Source: Apoda limacodes
Lineage: Eukaryota; Arthropoda; Insecta; Lepidoptera; Limacodidae
Direction of reading: 5' to 3'
Length of the DNA: 64,000 nucleotides
Assembly (NCBI GenBank): GCA_946406115.1
Contig: OX291553.1
Location: 5,709,001 to 5,773,000, forward strand
In this document: positions 1 through 11,328 of the stretch, one piece after another
Position numbering within the stretch: the first letter of the stretch is position 1
Layout of the letters: each line of letters opens with the position of its first letter
Program-made: the position numbers and the translations under genes
The notes under the pieces: generated by a model
What the model saw: only the letters and a program-made list of their open reading frames with translations
What the model was told of the DNA's origin: nothing
The model's database searches: none

Positions 1-217
1 CGGGTTTAGTTAACGTTTACTCGATATGCATTGTCGATGAATAATCTTAAGAAAAGTTTAAAAATAAACCCGATTGCAGCGCCACACACCGGGTCTAATT
101 GTGAGAATCTAAACACTAAAACACACAAAAAAATATCAAAATAAGTCTAGCCGTTTTGGACTCTTCCAGTGATTTACACGCACGCAGAAGAATTATTTAG
201 GTATATATAAAGATATA

Positions 218-305
218 TTTTTTTACCAATAAGGTGGCAAACAGGCTAAAGGTCTGCCTGATGATAAGCGGTCACCGTAGACTATGTACGGTACACCGTA
301 GCGTA
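218..305 (-). mobile_element. 3'-end fragment of the non-LTR family also seen at 11.3 and 21.6 kb
   Basis: A T-run is followed by a diverged copy of the motif AAGGTGGCAAAC and then a GCGGTCACCGTAG-like stretch. This is the reverse complement of the 3' end of the retrotransposon at 21568-22977. Only the last 80 bases or so of the element are present, so it is a severely 5'-truncated insertion. It is more diverged than the copies further along the window. Confidence 0.7.
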
Positions 306-825
306 TATGTAATATTATTAATAATAATTGATACGTGCATAACAAAATAACAAAATATTGCATAATGCAAGTTTGTCTGACCAAATTTTGTGTCCGTGCA
401 ATTTATTATTCTTGGATCGGTTCCACCCGGTGGATGCTGCGTGCCAAAACGACTTCAACTGTATGAAAATTAAATCTGGTTTAAATTTAAAAACTAATTT
501 TATCTTTGTAGTTACCATTTTGAGAAACTTTGCATTTTTGGCTTATTCAAGGTTTGTGTTCTTAGTTAATGAACAGTATTTTACAACTAGCCTTCTTAAA
601 CGTCTTTTTTCGTTTGCATAAATAATAAAGATAATCTTTCGCTGTTAAAGTCACATATTTTATGCCAAAACTTTTTGTCTGGTAAAAGCACAAAAGCACA
701 AAAGCACAAAAGGCGTCGTTGAGCTCCCAAAGCATGGACTTTGACGCTGGCTGTTGGCACTTAATCGTTAATTCATATTTTCTAACACATGAGTCAAAAC
801 CCTATATTATTAAACAAAAGAATGG
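306..825. other. No gene recognised
   Basis: AT-rich sequence. The 60-90 codon ORFs here have no recognisable motif. There is a short direct repeat of CACAAAAG around 687-712. Confidence 0.5.
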
Positions 826-831
826 TTTTTA

Positions 832-1122
832 GGGTTCCGTACCTGAAAGGTAATTAGGAACCCTATTACTAAGGCTTCGCTGTCCGTCCGTCCGTCCGTC
901 CGGCTGTCACCAGGCTGTATCTCATGAACCGCTATAGTTTAACAGTTGAAATTTTCACAGTAGATGTATTTCTGTTGCCGTTATAACAACAAATACTAAA
1001 AAACAGAAAAAAAATACTTTAGGGGGCTCCCATAAAACATACGTGACTTTTTTGCTCGTTTTTGTAGGTAATGGTACGGAACCCTTCGTGCGCGAGTCCG
1101 CCTCGCACTTGGCCGATTTTTT
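832..1122 (+). mobile_element. Lepidopteran GGTTCCGTAC-type repeat, complete-looking copy
   Basis: The copy opens with AGGGTTCCGTACC and closes with GGTACGGAACCCTT, which are inverted, followed by the trailer CGCGAGTCCGCCTCGCACTT and a T-run. A (CCGT)n stretch lies near 885-900 and the segment CTGTATCTCATGAACCG is internal. Reverse-strand or partial copies sit near 20181, 26322, 24898, 40215 and 60925. It is non-coding. I recognise the family from lepidopteran genomes but do not assign it to a named superfamily. Confidence 0.75.
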
Positions 1123-2050
1123 TCGTGATAATATATTAAAAATCATTGCTTGAAAAAGAAAAGTCTTTGTTTGAAAAGAAAATAATTGAGACATAATTTT
1201 TGCATCAATTCATTGAAATCGCTTGTTCTTTTCGATTAATTGCAAAATATTTTAAGGCAAAAATGATTACTAAATTATCATTCAAGATGTTATGTTTCTA
1301 TACTGAAAATTTTAAATTTAGTTCAAATTAATTTTATTTTCACAGTTACAAATATCTCAAGAAATTATAATCTTTTAGTGTAAAGAAATTTTCAAGTTTA
1401 TATCTTTATTAATTTTAGCATAACATGGTAATGTTACAAAGATATGTACCAGCGTCTTTACTTACAACTTTGTAATAAGCCAGTTCCCGAGGTTTGAATT
1501 AAAACATCATAGCCCAAGCTCAGTAACAAAAAAGAAATTAATTCGACTTCCGTTTACACATCATAATATGGGCTCAGTAAAAAATGTTTTTTACAGGAAT
1601 ATGTACGTACCGATCATATATCTTCCATTAACATAAACAAACATATAGACATCGTTTAAGAATCTTTTCATTTATAAGACGGTATCTCTCAAGCCACCAT
1701 CTCGCTTGTTTCATTTGTAAAATAAGCATCTGAAAGCGGCACTTTGAGTAACATTAAATGCAAACGTTGCCGAGTTAATAAAATTGGAATGTTTTGCTAA
1801 ATGTCGGAAATAAAACGCAAGTGTTGCGTTCATATTCCTGAAATGAACACAATTTTAATAATAACAATTAAAAAGCAAATATCTTTCTATCTTAGGGTGT
1901 TCGTTTTTGACGTAACTTTAAGGTAAATTCCATCTTAATGCCATATACGAAATATTATGGCCAAATTACATACCCAATAATGGATCAGAATATTGTGAAA
2001 TTTGCAATTGACAAAGTGTTTTCAACTTAAAATGTGGAGCTGATGGTATA
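1123..2050. other. No gene recognised
   Basis: AT-rich sequence with no ORF of interest and no repeat edge that I could define. Confidence 0.5.
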
Positions 2051-2057
2051 CAAACTC

Positions 2058-3045
2058 TTTACAAAGGCACGGCTAGTTACCAAAAGATTGTCTCAGAAGT
2101 TTGAACAGGATTATTTTGATATGTACGCACTTAAAGTGAATATATCAGAAATTTAAATAACATCACATAAATGTATCAACCGATTTCCTTAGGAAATATA
2201 TATGGAGCAACCAGAACTGTTTTTCAAAGTGGTGATGAAAGAAAGAGTGAAGAAAGGAAAAGTGTGGAGACTCAAAAATGAGATTTATGGTTTGAAACAG
2301 GCTGATCACTGTTAGAATTAGAATAATTATTCCTATATAAAATTTATTAATTTTATTAGAACTCAGTATGACTCATGCGTGTATATAGAGAATATTAAAG
2401 AATTAGTCATAGTTGAGTTTATGTAAATCATTTCTATATATTCACAAATCTTATAACAGAAGCACTGAAATTTAAGCACTAAATAGGTAAAGCATGCAAG
2501 GTAAAGGATCTTAGGGTGAGGAGTGTTCAAGGATTTTAATCACATGGGATTGTGAGAAAGGGGAAATACACCTAAGTCAAGCAAGTTACATTCGAAAGAT
2601 CTTGAAGAAATATGGGGTGAAAGAGTGCAAGTCAGTTAAATTTCCTGTTGAATGTAGCCTCAAGCTTGAAAGTCGAGATTAAGCGAAAGACCTAAGATAC
2701 CAAGAAATGATTGAATCTTTCCTGTACTTAGCTACGTGTAAAAGGGCAGATGCAACCTATGCTATGAGCTATTTGAGACAGTTTCATTGTACACTAATTT
2801 TGTGTTTAATTTTTGGCAGTGTTTTGTTTTGCTGCTGTATCATGGCAATTCTATAAACAGCAATGTGTATATCTTAGCACAGCTGAGACTAAACACATAG
2901 CATTGTGTGAAGCCTTGAAAGAATCTGTATTTTTCAAACGGATATTCTGCGATTATTTTTGTGACAGCCAAAGTGCTCACAAGTCGTGCATCGACACAAG
3001 TTATAATTACATTAAGGAATTAGCAGAGTTAGGAGATAGTTTGTC
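2058..3045 (+). pseudogene. Ty1/copia retrotransposon remnant (RT to RNase H)
   Basis: Pieces of a copia pol gene can be read in order on the plus strand, in several frames. At about 2058-2115 there is an ARLVTKRLSQKF-like RT entry. At about 2200-2303 a YMEQPELF stretch leads to IYGLKQA. At about 2550-2655 there is IHLSQASYIRKILKKYG. At about 2700-2790 there is YLATCKRADATYAM. From 2813 an SWQFYKQQCVYLSTAETKH-like RNase H start is followed by DSQSAHK near 2961. These match, in order, the hallmark blocks of copia RT and RNase H. Frameshifts and stops separate the blocks, the YVDD core is not readable, and no LTRs were seen, so the copy is dead. It would originally have encoded the reverse transcriptase and RNase H of an LTR element. 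Confidence 0.8.
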
Positions 3046-3338
3046 AATCTTAGCACTAATTATTATATAAATATATCTTAATTTTTCTGTCGAATATGAT
3101 AAATACCCAAGATAAAAAAAAACACTTTGTACTTTATTTTTGATGGTTATTTTACTGGATTTATTATGAAACAGTTATACATTAATTGTATGCAACTTCA
3201 ACCTTTGTTCTATAGTGTAAGGTAAATAATACCGTTATAACCGTAAGTACAAAATAGTGTAAGAATTTCTCAAATGCACTGGTTTCGGAGATTATCGCCA
3301 CATACAAACAAATAATCAAAGTTTTTTCTTTGTTTATT
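3046..3338. other. Spacer before the duplicated block
   Basis: AT-rich sequence between the copia remnant and the first base shared by the tandem copies. No features recognised. Confidence 0.5.
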
Positions 3339-3682
3339 ATATTTCAAATAAAATATAGAAGTATAACTATAAAACCAATCATCTGTAACCTACCTATACT
3401 TATTTAAATAATAATGTGTTTTAAAATAAGTGTTAGGTAAGTTAGAATTTTTGCAATGTTGTTAAAAAAAAATAATAACTGATAAGCTATAACAATATCT
3501 TAATTTATGCAAAACATTTTTCTATCAACTGTTGTACCTAGTCTTTTTCAAACAACGTTTTTCTGATTTTTAGCACGATTTACATGTTGTCTGTCGCCGT
3601 CACACGTAATAGCAATTATATAGCGCTGTCGTTTTGCTTGAATCATTCCATGAGGTTGTGGTTAAAGAATTTATTTCTTTAA

Positions 3683-4295
3683 CCCGTGAGAAGGCGCGCT
3701 ATGAGCATTTTGCTCACGCAACTTTTTTTTGCGGTTAATTTCGTCTTTAGCGCCGCTCTAGCACTACGAACTTCACAGTACCTTCCTAACTTTTCATCCC
3801 CTCCCCCCTGACGGGACTCACGTGCCGCTCAGTGCCGCTGCGATCACGTAGTTAGGTGTTTGTGCGCAGCACATCGTGTAGCGCGGCATTTTGCTCATCG
3901 CGCGCCTACTCGTGCAAGTATTTTTTTTTCATACATTAAATTTGTTTTATTGGTTATTCTTATTTTTCGTGTATAAATATTATATAACTGAGTGAATTTA
4001 TTGTTATAATTCCAAATTTTGGTATGATAATTTTTTTTGTTTTTTTTTTTAAGATTAGCCAAAAGTTGAGGCCCCAAAGTTTATAAGATTTTTAGTTTAT
4101 TCATAAGTTTGCATTTTTTTATATAATTCTAATAAAACATTTTATTTACCTGAAATAAGACTTATAATTTATGAAAATATCAAAAGTTGTTGTATAATTC
4201 CTTTTTTTTCACAATAAAATTCATTTAAAGGACAGTGAGCATTTTGCTCACGTGCGCCTACTCGTGTAACTTTTTAGGGCGCGCCTACTCACGGG
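3683..4295. mobile_element. Non-autonomous piggyBac-like MITE in a TTAA site
   Basis: The 613-bp insertion begins CCCGTGAGAAGGCGCGC and ends with the inverse of CCCGTGAGTAGGCGCGC, a 17-base terminal inverted repeat with one mismatch. It is flanked on both sides by TTAA (3679-3682 and 4296-4299). Copy B has a single TTAA and no insertion at 13556-13559, so insertion and target-site duplication are directly visible. CCC-start termini with a TTAA target are the signature of the piggyBac superfamily. Subterminal motifs ATTTTGCTCA and CGCCTACTCGTG recur near both ends. No transposase is encoded. Confidence 0.9.
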
Positions 4296-4299
4296 TTAA

Positions 4300-6565
4300 A
4301 GATTTTACAATCACTTTACAGAGAAAACTTATTTTAACTAAACAAAAACTTTTAATCCTTATTCCTTCGCTCTAGGACTCGGTCCAAGATACGGATGTGC
4401 GATAGGGACAACTGGGCCGCAGGCTAGTTAACGTAGTCGTAATCACCAAAATCGGGGTATTGTATTCCCCACTTTCCTCTTCCAAATCTAAATCTAAATT
4501 AAATAAAAATTACTTCTCCTTAAAGGTAATGAAATATTTCGTGTCTGTATGTTTTTTAGTTTTTTTTTTTTTTGTTTTATATTAGTCTAGCCCACGTCTA
4601 AAGATGTCATAAATTTTTTGGATTTTTGCAGGGCCCCAGCTTTTCATAGGAATGGCTTATCAAAAAAGCAAAACATACAGATATTGTGATTGTGTATATC
4701 TACCATAAAAAAGAAAATAACAGCCCTAATCCAGTGGGAAAACAGGGAAATATGTTTGTATGGGGAAAAACAGCGATATGTTTCCTCTTAAATGTCGGAT
4801 AGACAGACAGCGTGGATTTAATAACTTGAATTCATTATGTGTGTATCGCATTCTCGTCAACGATTCTATTTCAGGGAAATTTAATTTTTGGCCAAATTTC
4901 TTCTTTATTAAAGAATTGTTAAAATTGATTGAAATAAATTAGTTCCTCGTGGTTATGATTGAAATCCTATTTAGACTGGAAATATTAACCATCTTGTAAT
5001 TGGTAAAAAATAATTTAGTTTTGGAACGAAAACGCTTTAGCTAATAAGGGAATGAAGTTTGAAGAGCAAAACAATTGGAAAACGAGCCAAAGATAACCAG
5101 TTTGCAGTGGACATGCTAAATTAATTAAACATTATTATTGCAAAATCTAAATTATTTATTGTATTCAAAAATAAAAATTATTTTCAATTGTAATTTTGTC
5201 CTTGATATTTACAAAAAATATGCCATTTTTTTCTTTTTATAAGGTTCCGTAGCTAAATGGCGAAAACGCAACCACTTTAGTTTTTTTATGCTCGTACGTA
5301 TGTCACAACCTTATGATCCCGCGATTTTTAACGCACCCCATTGTGTAGGGCATATTTGAATAAGTATTTAAAAATGCATGTAAAGTTAATAAGTATCTTT
5401 TTCACTGAAGTACCTATATACTTTGTGATTTTAGCTTCAATAAATTTCAAAATTTGTGCAGCCTCCTTCTAATTCAGAAAAAATACAAAAATTTGAGTTC
5501 AGACACTTTTAACGTTAAATTATTCTGGAAAAAAACAGTTCACAAATTTAACGAATATCTGCCATTATTATTTTCATTCTACGAAACCTTAACTTACGGC
5601 GTGTTTGATACGCACTTTGTAAAACCATTTGAAAACAACGATTTTTTATTACACTAAATCCGCCATTCGGAGCTCTCATTGGTGCAATCTAAATAAAATT
5701 GTGTCCTCAGCATTTATTAGTATTTTATCTCAATGTTTAAACGAGACAATTTGTTCCAAAACTTGTGCAAAATATAAGGCGTCCGTATATTGCACTCGGT
5801 TTTAATAAAGGTTAGCAAAATCATAAAAATTTATTGCTATTTTGCACTCTCCAAATCTATGTTTAATTTGATAGTTTAATACGATAAAAACTTAGATACC
5901 TTACAAGATATAGAAATTTTTAGGAAGTAAACGCTTATACTTTGCCTAAATATGGAACAAATAAATCTCTGGAGCCCGAGAAAGGTAACTTTTTCCACAG
6001 TTTAACCTTTCTAAGGTTCTTTGAAATAGGACTGTTTAGGTCATAGGTTCTAAGGTATAAGAATAAACTCCCGGTCAATAACGAGCGATTTTATGATACA
6101 AAGAAGCTATTGTAATCATTTAACATCATCAATTATCATTTAAACACATACTATTATATTGATTTTAGAACTCCAATAGGAAGGCACACTTCCGATTTAA
6201 AGGTTAAACACCACTTTTCAACGATTGTAAGCAAAAGATAATGATCAAGCTATATTAAGATGCATCCTCCCGCCCAAAGAAAAGAGGAACACGACTTGGG
6301 GAGCCAGAGACTTGTGGCTTACAAAGCAACGCACGTACCTACATAAGGTCATACCCCTAGACCTGACAGATCCGTGCAAACCAGTCCTAACTCGCAACAA
6401 GAAGGCTACAACACTTTACATTAAAATCCGGTTATTTCAATCATTTACTCGTATCTAACAAAACTCGTTTAGTCACACGCAAAATAACCCTATTATCAAC
6501 TATAATTTCCTTCAATATTATAGTACTAAAGATTACGCGATTGTACGTTATCGTGTTTGTTTCGA
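4300..6565. other. Upstream flank of SDR copy A
   Basis: About 2.2 kb upstream of the SDR, repeated in copy B at about 13560-15764. A GGTTCCGTAGC fragment sits near 5242. A 67-codon ORF at 5454-5657 is also present in copy B at 14654-14857, but it has no known motif, and the recent duplication alone explains its conservation. No transposon edges were resolved otherwise. Confidence 0.5.
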
Positions 6566-6571
6566 TCAGTC
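6566..6571 (+). promoter_or_regulatory. Candidate arthropod initiator of SDR copy A
   Basis: TCAGTC fits the arthropod Inr consensus TCAGTY and lies about 120 bp upstream of the SDR start codon. Copy B has TCAGTT at 15765-15770, which also fits. No good TATA box or DPE was found at the expected distances, so this is only a candidate transcription start. Confidence 0.3.
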
Positions 6572-6688
6572 GCAGCTGATTGCTTCGGTTCTATTTGTTA
6601 GTCTACAGTGACCTCCTAACCTGACGGTATCGCTAGCTTTATGAAACAACTCACAAAGTGAAAATACTCGATACAGTTAACATTAAAT

Positions 6689-7642
6689 ATGTTTATGTGG
6701 ATATTTGGAGTCATACTTATCGCTATATTCTCTTTTAAAGTGTATCAGAAGCTATCTTGCGGGATATGTCACTCGAGTGCTCATATGGTGGGAAAGACTG
6801 TCGTAATAACAGGAGGAAACAGTGGAATTGGATTAGAGACGGCTAAAGATTTAGCTGATCGTGGAGCTAAAGTTATTATAGCTTGTAGGAGTATACAAAG
6901 AGCTACAGCTGCCAAAGAAATAATACTAAAGTCAAATCCAGACGCAAAAGTAGAACACAAGCGATTAGATTTATCATCCTTTCGTTCAGTTAAAGAATTT
7001 TGTGACGACATAACCAAAAGTGAAAAACGTATAGATGTACTTATTAATAACGCTGGTGCTGGAGGACTAGGAAACTATAAAACAGAAGATGGTTTACATG
7101 TTGGAATGCAGGTTAATTACTTTGGGCCATTTTTGTTGACTTGTCTTTTAATACCTCTGTTAAAGTCATCGGCACCTAGTCGCATAGTGAATGTGTCATC
7201 TTTTGTTCACAAATATGGTGAACTTAATTTTAACAATTTGAACATGGAAAAATATTGGAGTGATTATTTAGTTTATGTTAATAGTAAGTTATATTTAATT
7301 TTAATGACAACGGAATTAAGTCGAAGATTGAGAGGAACTGGGGTAACAGTTAATTGCTTACATCCTGGAATTGCATCTACTAATTTATTGAGAAATCTAC
7401 CAAATGCAATAATACGATCATTTGTTGAAAAAACTATTGGATTTTTGTTCCTTAATTCGTGGGAAGCGTCACAGACTTCTATTTATTTATCCGTATCACC
7501 AGAAGTGCAAGATAAGAGCGGGAAATACTTTAGTGATTGTCAAGAAAAGAAAACATCTTCGTTGTGTCAAGATCCAGAATTGTCGAGGAAGTTGTGGACA
7601 GAATCAGAGAGACTAGTGAATTTTTCGTTACCTGATAAATAA
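6689..7642 (+). CDS. Retinol dehydrogenase-like short-chain dehydrogenase/reductase, copy A
   Basis: A 317-residue single-exon protein, probably an NADP(H)-dependent oxidoreductase acting on retinoids or similar lipophilic alcohols and aldehydes. Residues 1-20 form a hydrophobic N-terminal anchor, which suggests ER or another membrane with the catalytic domain attached. The Rossmann loop TGGNSGIG is at 41-48, and ACR with Arg67 is typical of NADP preference in this family. Asp94 lies in the LDLSS motif. NNAG is at 120-123, NVSS (catalytic Ser) at 168-171, and the YVNSK catalytic pair Tyr196/Lys200 and LHPG at 224-227 follow. The length fits RDH11-14-type SDRs. The ATG is the first in frame, and an AATAAA lies at 7704. 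It shares 309 of 317 residues with copy B. Substrate is not predictable from sequence. Confidence 0.93.
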   Translation: MFMWIFGVILIAIFSFKVYQKLSCGICHSSAHMVGKTVVITGGNSGIGLETAKDLADRGAKVIIACRSIQRATAAKEIILKSNPDAKVEHKRLDLSSFRSVKEFCDDITKSEKRIDVLINNAGAGGLGNYKTEDGLHVGMQVNYFGPFLLTCLLIPLLKSSAPSRIVNVSSFVHKYGELNFNNLNMEKYWSDYLVYVNSKLYLILMTTELSRRLRGTGVTVNCLHPGIASTNLLRNLPNAIIRSFVEKTIGFLFLNSWEASQTSIYLSVSPEVQDKSGKYFSDCQEKKTSSLCQDPELSRKLWTESERLVNFSLPDK

Positions 7643-7648
7643 GTTAAT

Positions 7649-9102
7649 TTATCGATAAATTCTAACTTGTTAATCTTCTAAAAATATCTGTGATGTTTTA
7701 TCTAATAAATACAGTATTAGGAAGTAATTAAGAGTTTTCAAGGTTATCAATTGACTGTTTTATTTGGTGAACAAGTTAAGCAAGTTTTGCATGCTAAAAA
7801 CAAAACAGATAAACCACTCAATTGTTAAATTGACATAAAAAATATATTTTGTACAATTTTACCATCGAAACTTTATTATATACTTAAATGAAATTCATAG
7901 TCAGTTCGCTTGTCTGTTTGTTACGCTTCGGGTTTAGAGTTAAAAATTAGTACAGATATAAATAGTCAACGTCAAAACATTACGATTATATTAAAGTTAA
8001 TATTTTTTAGAACATTTTTGATTCGAGTGGCACTTAGATACCTTACCAGCCCTGGTCCATGTCAAGCCAAGTTCAAGTAACAGAACTGGCGAGCAGCACC
8101 GTGTGTAATATTACACGAACCATTTAGAGCCACTTTTGACCTCCTCATCACTCAAAAAGTATTTCACATAAACGTGTCAAAATGGTTATTTAAATATTAA
8201 CGTTCAAAAATCGTCATTTTTATCACTGACTGACCTATAGATCAAAACTCTAACCCAGTTTCAGATGACCAGATAGGTAATTAGGTAAATAAAAAGGAAT
8301 AAATCAGAAACTGGTAATTTTTTATCATTTCATTATAATTTTTCACTTAACCTTTAAGCAGAGGCGCGGTCATTTTTATCGATAAATTCTAACTTGTTAA
8401 ACTTCTAAAAATATCTGTGATGTTTTATCTAATAAATACAGTATTAGGAAGTAATTAAGAGTTTTCAAGGTTATCAATTGACTGTTTTATTTGGTGAACA
8501 AGTTAAGCAAGTTTTGCATGCTAAAAACAAAACAGATAAACCACTCAATTGTTAAATTGACATAAAAAATATATTTTGTACAATTTTACCATCGAAACTT
8601 TATTATATACTTAAATGAAATTCATAGTCAGTTCGCTTGTCTGTTTGTTACGCTTCGGGTTTAGAGTTAAAAATTAGTACAGATATAAATAGTCAACGTC
8701 AAAACATTACGATTATATTAAAGCTAATATTTTTTAGAACATTTTTGATTCGAGTGGCACTTAGATACCTTACCACCCCTGGTCCATGTCAAGCCAAGTT
8801 CAAGTAACAGAACTGGCGAGCAGCACCGTGTGTAATATTACACGAACTATTTAGAGCCACTTTTGACCTCCTCATCACTCAAAAAGTATTTCACATAAAC
8901 GTGTCAAAATGGTTATTTAAATATTAACGTTCAAAAATCGTCATTCTTATCACTGACTGACCTATAGATCAAAACTCTAACCCAGTTTCAGATGACCAGA
9001 TAGGTAATTAGGTAAATAAAAAGGAATAAATCAGAAACTGGTAATTTTTTATCATTTCATTATAATTTTTCACTTAACCTTTAAGCAGAGGCGCGGTCAT
9101 TT
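7649..9102 (+). repeat. 727-bp tandem duplication downstream of SDR copy A
   Basis: Two adjacent units, about 7649-8375 and 8376-9102, begin around TTATCGATAAATTCTAAC and end at GAGGCGCGGTCATTT. They differ by only a few bases. Copy B has a single unit starting near 16848 and continuing straight into GTAACGGCAGCGG. The unit contains the SDR's AATAAA, so copy A carries two potential 3' ends. It is non-coding, and a short T-run is shared at the junction. Confidence 0.9.
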
Positions 9103-10578
9103 GTAACGGCAGCGGTCGCGCGTAACCTTAATGACCGTCAAGGTTTTTAAGAATTAAAAAGCCAAATTATTAAATTATTTTAATGGCAATGTACTTAAAC
9201 ACATTCCCTTTAGAAAGAACAAAAAAAATTTGCCCGAAAACCTACAAAAATTTATATTAAAGCACTTTTACGACGTGCGCCGCGCGAATCTTCAACGACG
9301 TCAAGCGCGCGTTTACTTTGCAAACCCCACGCAGCATGCACAACGAAAGATATAATTTATATTAAGCAATGCGCACAGAAAGGAAGAATCTATTGATTTG
9401 AGTCTACAATGAACCTATGAGAGGCAACTAATATTGGCAAACATGAGTGATGATAATATATGAATTTATAACCGAAAATAGGGTTACAGCGGTAAATTCA
9501 ACGCCGTGCGACCGTTTGAAGGTTTGATTCTATTAGGAACACCTAACTTATACTTATAAAAACTGTAATGTAATAATCAGCAATCAGCAATCAAAACTTA
9601 TGACAGCCGGTCTTTATGTGGATTTTAAGGTTTTCACGTAAATACATAAGCAGCGGGGTGGGAGCGCGAACCTTGACGCGAACGAGTCCGAGCGAGTGGC
9701 AGCCGCGCTTATAAGCGCTAGCGCTATTTTGATGTCCGGTTGTCTCTCGATATCTGACCTATAAGGTTGCGATTTATGCTACGAAATTCATAGTCTTTCT
9801 TAAAAAATACTTATATATTTGTGGTTATATTATTATTACAATTCTTTTTGTAAGTACATATGGTTTAGGCAATAGCTTAAATCAAAAATTAATAATAATT
9901 TTATTATAGTTATAAGAGTTATAAATAGGTATGTATACTTAACTCTGAATGAGTTTGAGAATGAGAACTTATTGGTAACAAATTGTTTTTCTTGAGAATT
10001 CAATAAATAACAGGTAATTTGTTCCGTAATCGTCTTAAATAATTATCTTTTTCTTACGTCTTTTGTACAATGAGTCGTACAACAGAATTACGGGTGGGTA
10101 ACACACTTACCTTACACCGAATTATTCCAATGCCTCCCGATGGATGCTGCCTATTCACATCTTACTTCTTTTGTTGTTGAAGTCAACATCCAAGGCATAT
10201 ATCATAATATTGAACTTGGCACTCATTTCACATTTATGTTTTCAATGAGATTCACAATGCTGAAAAACTCGATTATCGATACAATACAAAGTAACTATTT
10301 TGTTAAAGACAAAACAAAAAAAAAAGACAACAATGCTTACTCTATGTATCCAGACCCTCTTACTTGTTAATTTATAAAAAAATTAAATAGTATTATGATA
10401 TTGCTATATTGTTATACATATATATATAGAAATATTGTAAAAGAGAGAGAAAGAAAGCCAAACATTTTAATATATTTCTACAAATAACAAAAAAAAACAT
10501 TTTTAAAGTCGTATAAAAAATTGAAAATTAGACTTTTTTCGAATTAATTTTATATTTTTATTAATCTTATTACTATAA
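9103..10578. other. Downstream flank, no gene recognised
   Basis: Sequence shared with copy B at about 17576-18732. A GC-richer patch with GCGCG-type motifs lies near 9270-9320, and a palindromic TATAAGCGCTAGCGCT stretch near 9710. The interval 10097-10398 (302 bp) is present only in copy A. It includes a 76-codon ORF from 10140 with no recognisable motif. Whether this is an insertion in A or a deletion in B cannot be decided, as no target-site duplication is visible. Confidence 0.5.
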
Positions 10579-11021
10579 GGGCCTTTGCACACGACATTTT
10601 TTTAATGCACTGACGTCGCGCGTTTTTGATGCGCGCGTCCTCTGAGCGTCATCAGCACGTACAAGCAGATTGTATGCGTTTGTATCGATACAAACGCAAT
10701 TGGAACGCGCTTCTAATAATTTTCTACACACGACGAGCGGCAGAAAAAAGGGTGTGGTGTGGAGGACTTTGTGCGGCTTACGTAGGCGCCAGTTGCAACT
10801 ATAATTTCTTGTGTTCGTGTTGCCACGTTTTGTTATTAAAAAAGGAACCATTCGATTACAGCGAGTCTATATCGAGGTATCTGCGCGTTTGTAGCGATAC
10901 AAACACTTATAACGAGGATGCAAAGGTCACAACTTGCCGACTGCCTTGCGTTGTCTGAGCGTCCTTATCGCTTTCAACCTGCGACGTCAGCGCTTTTAAA
11001 TAAAGTCGTGTGCAAAGGCTC
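10579..11021. mobile_element. 443-bp MITE with about 40-bp terminal inverted repeats (copy A)
   Basis: The left end GGCCTTTGCACACGAC...CTGACGTCGC is mirrored at the right end by GCGACGTCAG...GTCGTGTGCAAAGG, an imperfect inverted repeat of about 40 bases. A 22-base perfect palindrome centred on ATCGAT lies at 10676-10697, with a diverged half-copy near 10889. It is present at the same place in copy B (18733-19175), so it predates the duplication. No clear target-site duplication was found, so the superfamily is open. ORFs of 92 and 110 codons inside it are by-products of its base composition. Confidence 0.8.
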
Positions 11022-11300
11022 GTGAATAAAAGCATTAACGCTAATTTTTTTTAAGGTTCCGTAACCAAAGTGTAAAAAACGAAACTCCCAGCATTAATAA
11101 GCTAAGAGTATAAAAAAACCAACCGACCAAATATGCTTTGGCCATATCTCGTACTGATACCATTGAAGTAGTAGAAAAAGTAATTAGGTATGTAGAATAT
11201 CGGTTATTATAATTAAATTAATAATATTGCCTGCAACTTATGTAACGCTTCACGTTAACTCTTCGACGCAAGTCACGATAAATTCTACACAGCACAATGT

Positions 11301-11328
11301 TTTTTTTTATACCACTAAGGTGGCAAAC
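11301..11328 (-). mobile_element. Older 3'-end fragment, left part, split by a nested insertion
   Basis: A T-run plus ATACCACTAAGGTGGCAAAC is the inverted 3' end of the non-LTR family. In copy B the same fragment is uninterrupted (19493-19566). Here it stops at GGCAAAC and resumes at about 12953 as AAGCCTACGG after a nested copy in the opposite orientation. Confidence 0.88.

Noticed and set aside
5454..5657. 67-codon ORF conserved in both tandem copies
   Set aside because: The whole surrounding non-coding sequence is equally conserved because the duplication is recent; no codon-type conservation can be argued.
10573..10958. ORFs of 92 and 110 codons on opposite strands (and twins at 18727-19112)
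   Set aside because: They lie wholly inside the 443-bp MITE with inverted ends, overlap each other on both strands, and have no domain.
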